A DNA stretch of 64,000 nt from Pratylenchus scribneri. Lineage: Eukaryota; Nematoda; Chromadorea; Rhabditida; Pratylenchidae. Where the stretch lies: assembly GCA_030063045.1 (NCBI GenBank), contig JAQSEB010000132.1, forward strand, positions 1-64,000. Reading direction: 5' to 3'. The notes beneath the pieces are model-generated. The model was not told the DNA's origin and searched no databases. It saw nothing but the letters and a program-made list of their open reading frames with translations. Below are positions 13,350 through 24,358 of the stretch, in pieces. The first letter of the stretch is position 1, and every line of letters begins with the position of its first letter. The translations under genes and the position numbers were made by a program.

Positions 13350-16300
13350 ATAGGAAAAAAATTATAATATAGATTTAATATTATTATAAAAAAGGAATAA
13401 AAATAACAAGATTATTAATTAAATAAAATAATGTGAAATTAGTAAATTTAAAAAATAAAGGGATCATTAAATAGTTTTAAATTGATCACTTTTTAAATAA
13501 TTTAAATAAGATTATAAATTTTTAATTAATGCTGCGAAAAATCTTGAATAATTTAAAAAGTCTTTAGAGATGTTAAATTATTTAATTCTATATAAAACGA
13601 ACTTTAATTTTTACTATATTTGTATTTTATAGGATAAATTTCAGCCATCCACTCTTAATGAATAAAATGATTCCAGATTATCAATATATTAAAAAATACT
13701 GCAAAATTATTTTATAAGAATAATTATAAATAAAGATGTTATTATTTTTAAATAAAAATTTTATTTGCAATTGAACCAATACCAATATAAATCATTAATT
13801 AATTAAAAAATGTTTATAAATTAATATTTTTATTAAATTTTACTTTTTCTGATAAAATTTAAAATTAAGTAAATTAAATTAAAATGATTCATTAAAATAT
13901 AAAATAAAATAAATATATTTTAAAAAATTAAAAATAAAAATTTCTTTTAAACGGTAGAAGTTTAATTTTTTAATTATTCTGATATTATTAAAAAATTCCA
14001 AGAGACTGCTAAGCATTATAAAAAATAATAAATATATGTTTAAACTAGTATTATTGAATAAAAAATGCATTTATAAAATTAAAAAAAACTTATAAATTTA
14101 ATTAAATTTTACATCCGATAAAATTTTTGGAGTAAATGTGTACAAATTTAAATTTTTTGTTGTAATTATTAAATATATAAATTTATAATTAAAAAATTAA
14201 AAATAATAAAATTTATTTAATATCTTAATCAAATAAATTGAAAAATGTAATTTTTCAGAATTTGTAAATTAAAATATGATAAGGAATAGGTGATGTGCGA
14301 ATTGGGAATTTATAAAAAAAAATACTCTTCCAGTAAATTTAAAAAAATAATAATTTGGATATTTTTTAATCGAAATATAATTATATTAAAATTATAATAT
14401 ACTATACATTAGAGAGTATACAGCAATGAAATGATCAAAATATCGAATTTAAATTAATTAATATTATTAATGGGGATAATTAAATTCAAAATTTTTAAAA
14501 TTTTTTATAAGTAGAATAATATTGGAAATTAGCTATTTTTTAAAATTATTTATTTTTTTTATATTTAAACACTAATCGAATTGGTAAAAGACTCAGCAAT
14601 TCAAAATGCAGATCGTGCATATCACGTGGGAGAAATATATTGAAAAAAAAATTTTAAATATTATAGAAAATCAATTTAAAAAAATGATCATTGTTATAAA
14701 AATAAAAAAAAGAAGCAAAAATTAAAGCAATTAAAAATAATTACCATTATATAATATTTCCTTATTAATTAATAATATATTTAAAAATAATAACATATAT
14801 AAAAATTAAAATAAATCTTATTCAGTATTAAATTCGAAGAGAGAAATAATAATTATTTAAAAAAATAATAAATAATTATTATATTTTAAGAAATGCAAAG
14901 CACTCAGAAATGCAAACGAAATTTTATTTGAAGCATTTGAAAATAATTGGAATGGTGATTTCAATTTTATTCATGAATATATACGAATGAATTAATTTTT
15001 GAGGTCTAAAGAAATAAAAATACAATTTATATATAATATATTTTTATTATTATATTTCAATATAAAATATTTTAAAAATACAAAAGAAATGCTGTTATCA
15101 TCTGTCAGTTGGTGTTTGCCTTTGATTTTGGGCTTATACATGAGTAAAAATATTTTATAAGAAAAAATTATAATAAAACAATTTAATAAATTAGAAATAC
15201 ATCATTTGCAGTTATTTTTTTAATATTTTATATTTATATGCATATAATTTCTTATAAAATTTATGATCTCAATTCTCTATAAAAAAATTGTAAAATATTA
15301 TTGAAAAAATTAATTTTTTAATTTATCGATTGCGTAAAATAATAAAAAAATAAAAATCAATAAATATAAAAATAATATTTTTTTGAAAAAATTTTAAACA
15401 ATTAAAAAAATTTTATTTATTATTTTTACATAATATAAATCCAATTAATTTTCATTTATTATATTTAAAAATTATTTTTTTATTTAGAAATTTAATTAAA
15501 AAAATACATAATGTTTGGAATAAAAAAAAAAATAAAAAATATGAAGAATGTTAAATTGAAATTTTTTATATCAAAAAAAACAATGAAATGATTTTTAATT
15601 GAAGAATTAGAATAATTAAACAATAATTATATTCTTAGTATGATTATTTTATCTTCGAAAAGAAATTTTATTCTAGAATATTTCCGGCTTTGTGGCGATG
15701 AACTGTAAGGTTGGCTCTATTTTATAAAAATTATTTATTTTTGTAAATAATAAATTTTCAAGTTTTTATACAACAATTTGATATAATTTAAAAATAAATT
15801 AGTAAAAAATTAATTGTCCAAATATCTTATGTAAATCATAAGTGATCTAGCGAAAATAATTTTATTTATACAATTATATGGACAAAAATATAATTTTACT
15901 GAAAAAAGATTCATAAATAAATATTTGAATAAAGATATAATTTAATAAATTTTCTATTTTAAACAAATCTTTTGAAACAAAATAAAAAAATTTCTAAATT
16001 ATAATTAATTCAATTTATAAAATTAAAATTTTAAATTTACTTATAATTAAATTATGCTTACAATATTTTGAAATAAAAAGAATTAAAATATTTATATTTA
16101 GAAATTTTATTTACACAAAATTTAAAAAGATAAAAATAATCATTTATCCAGAATTAATATAAAATATGAAAAAAAAGGCGAAAAATCTAGTGGTTAATGC
16201 AAAGATATGAATATTACTGATATATTCTCGTAAATAAAGAAAATCTTTGTAAAATGAAATTTCATTAAAGAAATAAAAAATTAATCTATTAATTTTTATT

Positions 16301-19300
16301 AAATAAAATATATTTTTAGAAATAAAAAATAACTTATTTATAAATAAATTTTTATTTCTTATTCAATTTGAATGAGTCGTCATTATTTTTTTTATTTTCT
16401 TAAATATTGGAGAATGAAATTTTATATGGATTTTTTAAATCAATGGAATAATTCTTATACTAAAAGCTAGAAAAAGTATATAAATTTTTGAAAAAGAAAG
16501 AGTATTTTTTTAAATATACTAAATATATATGATTAATCAGAAAATAATTTGATAAATAAATTTAATTTTAAACGTTAAAAATATTAAAGAAAATTTAAAT
16601 TTAATATAAATTTTAAATTATGTAATGGAATAAAAAATTTAATATTAATTTTAATTCAAATGAACACAGCTTTTAAACATGAAAAGTTAATTATTATTGT
16701 AATTGATTCAAATATTTGATAAATGCATTGATTTTATTGTATAGCAAAATTATAAATATTATGTAGATTTTTTTTTAAATATTTTATATTTTTGTAATTA
16801 ATAGTACTATATCTTTTGGAAATGGATTCCATTCAAACCGGCATTGATCATCAAGCACTGAATGTTGGTCAAAATTTATAAAATTTGTTCACTTTTATAA
16901 AATGAATAAAATAAAAAAAATCTTTATTGTTATACCAATTTCATTGCAATGCAAAATTATAATAATTGTCAGATTTTTGGCATTCCATTTTCATCCTTTT
17001 GTTTCCATTTCGAGTATGCGGGTCTCGCCTCGGTTAATTACATAGTCTAAAAAAATATGGGGAAATAGATATGAAGATATTAAAGAATGGATTTATTAAA
17101 TATAAAGAAAGCTTGACAATTTAATTTAAATAAATTATTTAATTTTTTATTACATGAATCGTATAGAAATAATTAAAATAATCAGATAAAAAGCGATTAG
17201 CGATTCTACAAAGATTTTCAATGTATCTTTTATATTTATTAGAGAAAAGGAAATAATTCTAAAAAATTGTTGAAAAATAAATTTGAAATATCTTTATTAA
17301 ACAAAAAGAAAATTTTTAAATAAATACTTTTTGTAAAACCGAAAATTTTTAACGAAAAAAGGAAGCAATTGGTGATCCTGGCAGGACAATAGAGAAATCA
17401 AAATTCATTTTTAATTCAAAATAAATAAAAAAAAAAGTAAATAAATATTAATCAATTTCTTCTCTAAATTTGAAAAAAATTTCATAACAATTAATAAAAT
17501 AATATGAAATTTACGATATTGCATGAATTATATTTATAAGACGAATAATAATAAAATAAAATAAATTTATAAAACTTTTAAAATTATTAAAAATGTTTTT
17601 AAAATTTTATTTATATAAATAAGATAAATGTGCGAATATAATTGATTATAAATTAATTAAAATTGTAAAACCTAGCTTTAAAAATAATTTAATTAAAAAA
17701 AATTGGAAGAGAAATATTTATTCTTTATTCAAAAAATTCATAATGAAATTATAAAAAAATAATGAATAAATTTTTAAGGAATATTGATGGGCATTAAAAG
17801 AATTCAAAAAAATTTAATCGGCATAATAGATTGTAAGTATTTGTTCAAAAAATATCTGCTTGATATTCTTAGGTTTTGATATTTTTTAATCTATTGACAA
17901 AAAGAAATTTTTTAAACATTATTCAGCAATCTGTAAGCTTAATTCATTAAAATTTTATTTTTTATTGGAAAGTTTTGGTTATTTTTATTTTAAGAAAAGT
18001 GGTAGCAAAAATGTGCCATTCTTCAAAAATGTTAAATTGAATAAAAAGAAAAGACAACAGAAAATTTATGATTAAAATTAATAAATAATTATTTGGAAAA
18101 AATTTTTTAATTAAAAATTTTGAGGTTCAACGTCGTCGTTCATCAAGACTGTATTGTGGTTAAATATAAAATTAAAATTAAAAAAATTAAAAGAATTGAT
18201 TTTAATAATAATTTTCATATATGTTTTCGACATTGACATTAATTTTTATAAAATTTAAAAAGTATTTAATAAAAAATGATATTATACTTTTCATTTTATT
18301 ATCAAAATTTCCATATATTCGACCTACATTTACAACATTTCGGCCCATATTTTTATCCATATGCACATTTCCATACAAATTTCCATAAAAAATTTTTTAA
18401 AGATAAAAAAAATTCACAATTTGATTATTTTCAATCTTTAAAGAAAATAAATAAATTAAGAGATTAAAAAATATATCAAAATTCATGCTTTAAAATGAAT
18501 TTATTAAAAAATTTAAAATTATATATAAATGTAAAATTGTAACGAATCAAATATCGCCCAATCATAATGTGATTTTTAAAAAAATTCACGAGAAAAAGCA
18601 TTGGTGAAATTGTTGCTCTGTCTGCGAATTACTTAATATCAATGATAACCGGATTCAATATGTATGAGGCTTGAAATTTCACCGATTAGGATTGCATCTC
18701 ATATAATATGCTTTTCTTAATCTAATATCTTGAATTTTGATTTTCAATTAAAATTTAACTTTCGATATAAATTGATACTAATAAAAATATATTAAAAATT
18801 TATTTACGTTTATATTTCATTATAAATTAAGTCAAGTAATTATAAAATATGAATGCAAAAATTAAAAATTTCATGATGAATTATTTATATATAAGCACAA
18901 AATTAATTTCTATGGCTTGGGATGTTTTACTAAACAAAAATAAAAATTCATATATTATAAAAATAAACAAATAAAAAAATATTTTGCCAAATTTATTTTG
19001 TTAATCATAGGTCAAAAAAATTATAGTCACAGAAATTTAAATATAATTGAAAAAAAAATTGTTAATATATAAAATACATATTGATAAATTAAATAAAATG
19101 TATAAAAATTGAAAAGAATTTTAATTAGATTTTAAAATAATTTATGAATATATTCTTTAAAAGTTAAGCAAGTATTAAAAATAAAATAAAAGACAAAATA
19201 TAAAATATTATAACTAAAATGATTTAATTTTGTTAAACTATTATGAAAATTGAAAATATAATTTTTCCAAAAAGAAATTATATTATTTTATTAATTTATT

Positions 19301-19730
19301 TATTAACTAAAATTTTTCTTACAATATAAAATTCTGAGGAAATTAAGTAATTAAAACCTAAAAAGGGCCCATTTGGAATAAGAGGTTCTTCCCTGTAAGT
19401 AAAACCTTTTCGATGAAAAAAATAAAAAGATGGCTAGATATTCTTTCTACATATCCGATTTGGATGGAAATTTGTTCATGGCCCTGATATCACTATTCTT
19501 GCCATACTAATTAAAAATTAAAAATATTCATTTTTCCTACTGTCTTAAAGAATTGATATGCGAAAAATTTTTCGATTATTAAGCCTTTAAAAAAAATAAA
19601 TAGGATTATATAAATGAAAAACAAAAAAATATTTTATCTAAAAAAAAGAAAAATAATATTTAACTTAACAATTTGTGTAATTGTCAATAAGCAAACCATT
19701 ATTTTAAAAATGATCAAGAGATGAGATTCT
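13350..19730. other. A+T-rich stretch with sparse islands
   Basis: No supported gene. Patches lie near 13635-13670, 14580-14630, 15090-15150, 15670-15720, 16820-16870, 16975-17045 (C/T-rich), 17340-17390, 18540-18720 and 19360-19510. The last carries a 26-codon ATG frame from 19430 to 19510 (MARYSFYISDLDGNLFMALI), but a second frame is open across the same bases. Confidence 0.5.
18276..18467 (+). CDS. 63-codon Phe/His/Tyr-rich frame, doubtful
   Basis: This is the only plus-strand ATG frame above 60 codons between the window start and the foldback element. Its middle is rich in His, Phe and Tyr (HFGPYFYPYAHFHTNFH), arising from loosely repeated TTTCCATA-like words at about 18310-18390. Its tail is Lys-rich. 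The composition looks repeat-driven and not like a folded domain. No promoter, splice site or homology is seen. It is listed only because plus-strand frames of this length are rare here. Confidence 0.15.
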   Translation: MILYFSFYYQNFHIFDLHLQHFGPYFYPYAHFHTNFHKKFFKDKKNSQFDYFQSLKKINKLRD

Positions 19731-20133
19731 ATAAAAAATTTTGGTAAATGTGTCTCATAGCTCCCAGACTTAAAATCAATCAAATGATATACCAATCGAT
19801 AGATCTCGATGAGCTGAGTCTGAAAATATAAAAATTTCAGCGCGCTTGTACTTGGGGCCAAGTTATGGCCAATAAAATTTCATTTACCCCTAAAAGTAAA
19901 AGTCCCCCCTTTGGATGAAAAATTTTCTAATTTTTTCATGGTCATATTATAGCTCAATCGAAGCGGCTCGATGAGCTGAGTCCGAATCTGTAATTATTTT
20001 CATCTAGAACTCAAAAATAAAAAAAGTTATGACCATTTTAGTCTCGCTGGAATGTGTTGGAACTGCGGAGGAATGTAAGAGTGGACTCCGGAGTGTGCGT
20101 AGCCGAAGCGCGGGAACTGGACGAGTGCTTGGC
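19731..20133 (+). repeat. Left arm of foldback element, an internal dimer
   Basis: Besides matching the right arm in inverse, this arm repeats itself. A module with CGATGAGCTGAGTC followed by AAGTTATGGCC (about 19807-19871) recurs as CGATGAGCTGAGTC followed by AAGTTATGACC (about 19969-20036), offset by about 160 bp. The arm is therefore a degenerate tandem dimer. Confidence 0.75.
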
Positions 20134-20157
20134 GAGCGCAGCGAGCCAAGCGCTCGT
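20121..20157. repeat. Central hairpin of the foldback element
   Basis: ACGAGTGCTTGGC pairs with GCCAAGCGCTCGT (one mismatch) around an 11-nt loop, GAGCGCAGCGA. This is the symmetry centre of the whole element. Frames open in this G+C-rich core on both strands (20004-20240 minus, 20054-20251 plus) are by-products of the composition. Confidence 0.8.
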
Positions 20158-20557
20158 CTGGTCACGCGGAGGCGGAGCACACGGAGGAGTCCACTCTGAA
20201 ATGCCCACCGGAGCAGTTCCAATCCGTTTCCTTTGCGCAAATTTTTTTTAATTTCTTTGGTTCATAACTTTTTTATTTTTGAGTTTTATGCAAAACCGAT
20301 GGCAGATTCGGACTCTGCTCATCGAGACGCGTCGATTGAGCTATAATATGTCCAAATAAAAATTTTGAACTTTTTCGACCCAAAGGGGGGACCCTTCACT
20401 TTTTCGATTTTCGAGTGGCCATAACTTGGCCCAAAGTGCAAGCGCGCTGAAATTTTTTATATTTTCAGACTCAGCTCATCGAGATCTATCGATTGGTATA
20501 TCATTTGATTGATTTTACGTTTGGGAGCTATGAGAAATTTTATCCAAAATTTTATAT
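20145..20557 (-). repeat. Right arm of foldback element
   Basis: This is the inverse of the left arm, carrying the same two modules: GACTCTGCTCATCGAGA at about 20309 and GACTCAGCTCATCGAGA at about 20467. Its similarity to the left arm ends in the A+T flank near 20550. Confidence 0.75.
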
Positions 20558-23500
20558 AATTTAAATTTTATTATAGTTATTCTTATTAATTGAAAATTTG
20601 TTCATTAATTAGAAAATAAATAAAATATAATCAAAAATAATTCAAGATTCCTTCGAAATGTCTGACTGAATGAATTAATTAATTAATATCAACACAAAGA
20701 AATAAAATACTCAAAAATTATTTATAAAATGTAATTTAATTAGTATAAATAAATGTAAAAAAAGTTTTTAAATAAATTTTACCAATAGATTTTAATAATT
20801 TGAATAATTCTTTATTTAAATTAATAATTTTTTCCTAATATTTAAATTCCAGTGAAAAATTGTTACAAATGGAAAATTGTATGTTCTGGATTCGTTTTAC
20901 AAAATAGGTACTAGAACCAAATGGAAATGAATATAAGAATAAAAAATTCAGGGACAAATGTAAAATATTATTTAAGATAAAAAAAAAGTAATAAAAATTA
21001 TAAAATTTAGCAAAATGTCATATTTAAAGTTGAAATTTAAATTAGATAAAAAATTTATTTTTAATTTTTTAAAATATTGATTCTTGAAAATAATTGATGC
21101 TCGATCGCCAAAATGCGCTGCCTTGTCAACGGAATCCCATTCCAGGGGTGATTTATGGACGGACAAGTTGTTGATAGGCTTAAATAAATGTTTTTGGATT
21201 TATTAGATGAAATGTATTTAATTAATAAACTAATAAAATACAATGAAATTAAATATATATTTACTAAAATATTTTGTAAAATTTGAATTTAAATCGAAAA
21301 TTTGAACGAACCAAATTGACAAAAACTCTTTCCAAAGAAATTTTACTGCCGAATAAATAACCAATAGAATAGTCAAAATAGAACAAAATTGCGACAAAAA
21401 GAAAAATTCATGAATGGCGAAGATAATAAAGAGGCCTGGTGATGAAAAAAACTATCCGTCCGAAAAACGACAGAGGCATAGCAGATTCTTTGCCAATGAT
21501 AACTAAAAGAAAAATAAAAAAAAATTGTATAAATTAAATAAAACATTTATTTAATTAGAAAAATAAGGCCAAAGTATAAATAAAAAATCTATATCTATAT
21601 CCTATTGAGAGATTTTATATATTACAAAGTAAAATATAGTTGATTCTTCTTTAAAGAAAAAAAACTCAACTTCAAGAGTTTAACTGATTAACAGAAATTT
21701 AAAATAAGAAATAAAGTGAATGAATTACATTTTAAATTCGGCTGCTAAAATCACGACAAAGCATATTGCGATAATTTCTTATTGTTTATAAAAAAATAAA
21801 AAAAAATTTTCGCAAAAAAATATCTGATTACTATTCTAAAATAACTATCTTAATTTTTGAAAGATAATTAAAATCATTCCAAAGAAATTTCAATAAAATT
21901 TTAGAATCAATTCAGTTCAATTTATGCGAAATGTTGTACTAATATTTTTATAGTAGTAGGAAATTAATGGACTGCTTAGCCAAATTGAAGAATTGTTTAT
22001 TCAGGTTGAAATTCTTTTTATTCATTCGTAAAAGCAGAAAATTATCAATGAAAGAAAAAAATTATCTTTAAAAACAATTATTTTATAATGCTAAAAATTT
22101 AAAATAATGATAATTATAATTAAATTAAAGATGAATGTTGAATACTAATTGCTAATTAGAAAATTGAGAAACATTTTAATTTTCCAAATAAGAAAGAAAG
22201 TGTCAGCATCTTAAGACGGAAATTAAACATATTAAAATCAAATAGTGAAAAACTTGATAAATTCAAATAATTTATAAAAAAAAAATTAGAAATATATCTA
22301 ATTTTTTGAAGAAGGGTAAAATATTTTAATTTTTATGAATAATCATTTATTTATTATTGAATAGATCAATCAAAAAAATAAATGCAAAAAAAATGATCTA
22401 AAAATATTTAAAGAAAAATTATTTTTAATAAAATTCTCTAAACAAATAAATAATAATTTTTAATTATACCCAATTTTTCATATTGATTTTAGTTAATTAA
22501 AAATATTTAAAAATTTAAATAAGAATGAATAGAAAAATTTTTATAAAATATCATACCTGGATAGTGGATAACAAGGTCATCTTCAACTCTCCATTTAACT
22601 TATACTGAATTTTAAGGTTAATAAAATTGTTTCAATAAATGAAGAAATTTTTCAAAAATGAATAAATAAAATTTAAATTTATTATTAATTTATCAACTTT
22701 TCAATTCTTTTAAAAAATTATAAAATTGTTTTAATTAAAAACGATTTTCGATTGAAATAAATTTCATAAAATTATATAAATTAAAAAATTACTAAAATAT
22801 AAATTATTAAAAATTCAAAAATTTAAAATAAAGGTAAATTTATTAAAATAAAAAATTTATTTCATAAAAATTATATTATTATTGTAATAAATTTTGCAAT
22901 TGTGGTATAAATATATTCCCATAGTTGAGAATGCACGATCGATTTAAAACTAAAAATGATTAAATTAGATAAATCTTAATTATTGATAATGACCCATATA
23001 TAATTCTTGTCCATCAATTAATCAAAAAATAGATGATCATTAAAATTATTAAATTAAAGTAAAAGATACCTAAACGGTTAAATGAGAAATATAAAAATCT
23101 TTTAAATTAAATAATATAAATCATAATTAAATTATTTTAATTATTTATATTAAATTGGAATATTCTAAAAATTTTTATTGACATTAATAAAAAAAATAAG
23201 GAAAAAATATAAATTCATTGAGATTAAATTTATTAAATCAACTTTTTGATAATGCCCATAATAACTAAGAATAATGTTCTTAAAGAAAAAAAATAAAAAA
23301 TGTGTGAAAAACAAAATTTGATTTCAACGGATTTGATTTAAAAAAAATAAATTTGAAAAAACTAATAAAAGAATTGAGTATTTAAACAACATATTTATTA
23401 GTCAATGAACTTATAAATTATACTTAAGTAATTAAATTTAATCCTTTTCCATCAACAAGGCAACTACTAATAGATTAGAAATGCTAAAAAAATGTTATAT

Positions 23501-23874
23501 TTAGCAGCAATAAACATAAATAAATAAAAGATATGAAAAATTATTAATAAATATTATATTTAAAAAATAATAAAATAAAATTATTTTAAATTATTAAAGA
23601 ATTTTTAAATAAATCTTTTGAGAATTCGAATTTTTAGGCAGAAATAAAAAATTTTAAAAATAGTTAATCAAATTATAAATTAAAAAAATAAAAGATTTGA
23701 AAGAAAATAACTGAAATTTTTTGAATAAATTTTAAAAACAAAAAATTAGTTAAAATTTAATATAGTAAAATTCTACTAGAAATTGTACAAAATATATTAT
23801 AAATTCTTTTTTAACTTTTAATATTAGAAATTAGTTTTTTGCTTTAATAAAAATTGCTAAATTTTTTTTTGAAA
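20558..23874. other. A+T-rich stretch, no gene seen
   Basis: Small patches lie near 20870-20950, 21090-21180, 21300-21500, 21725-21780, 21940-22020, 22545-22620 and 23250-23290. The minus-strand frames at 20972-21243 overlap each other in two phases and are best read as skew artefacts over the 21090-21180 patch. No repeats or RNA genes are recognised. Confidence 0.5.
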
Positions 23875-23887
23875 TGTGTAAAGATGT

Positions 23888-23913
23888 GGATGTTTGGCTT
23901 AGGCCAAACATCC
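23888..23913. repeat. 26-bp palindrome at the left edge of the island
   Basis: GGATGTTTGGC pairs perfectly with GCCAAACATCC around TTAG. It sits 13 bp inside the composition boundary and could be a terminal structure or a protein-binding site. Confidence 0.8.
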
Positions 23914-24300
23914 CTCATTTATTCCAATTATTTCCATTTCCAACAATTTCCAAAATCCAAACTTCTCCTCTTGCCTCGATGGTAAGAAGGAAAGGCCGAT
24001 TGGCGACCAATCCTCTTCCCAAATCGATGGGAAAAGAAGACCACACTCAACTCGCTGCTCGTCAAATTCGCCCGACGGCAGCATGAGAGGAAAGGAGGCA
24101 GCAGCCGCCGCCCAATTTTCTCACCACAATCTCACCAAAACTAGACGCTCGCTGCTAAAATTGGCGCGAATGAGGAGAAAGAGGAGTCCCCGCAGCACTC
24201 AATTTCTCCACATAAAACAAAATCATTCCTCTCTCAGAGATGAGAATGGGCTACGCCCATTCACAAATAAATTCGCACACGCCCACACTCCGCCGGGCAG

Positions 24301-24336
24301 TATAAAAAGGCGAAGGAGACGGAGAAATCCTCAGTC
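24301..24336 (+). promoter_or_regulatory. Core promoter: TATA box plus initiator
   Basis: TATAAAAAGG starts at 24301 and TCAGTC lies at 24331-24336, placing its A (24333) 32 bp downstream of the first T of the TATA box. This is the spacing and sequence of a classic TATA/Inr polymerase II promoter, and TCAGTY is the arthropod initiator consensus. A second TCAGTC follows at 24344. The predicted leader to the ATG at 24359 would be about 26 nt. Confidence 0.6.
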
Positions 24337-24358
24337 TCACGGCTCAGTCTAAAATTGA

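Larger units (their letters stand above)
19731..20557. mobile_element. Foldback (long inverted repeat) element
   Basis: Two arms of roughly 400 bp are inverted copies of each other around a centre near 20139. Markers pair across it. CTCATAGCTCCC near 19752 matches GGGAGCTATGAG near 20523. AATTTCAGCGCGCTTG near 19833 matches CAAGCGCGCTGAAATT near 20439. GAGTGGACTCC near 20079 matches GGAGTCCACTC near 20186. The arms are clearly diverged, by roughly a fifth by eye, so this is not a recent fold. The core at about 20050-20240 is much richer in G+C than the flanks. I see no transposase. A MITE-like or foldback element, or a source of hairpin RNA, are the natural readings. Target-site duplications are not obvious. 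Confidence 0.85.

Noticed and set aside
20004..20251. Arg/Leu-rich frames on both strands at the foldback core
   Set aside because: Both lie across the central inverted repeat, and open frames there follow from high G+C and symmetry.
23874..24352. 70- and 89-codon frames upstream of the main island ORF, overlapping at ATGA
   Set aside because: They run through the TATA box and initiator and are low-complexity (Ala, Arg and His runs). Stops are simply rare at this composition.
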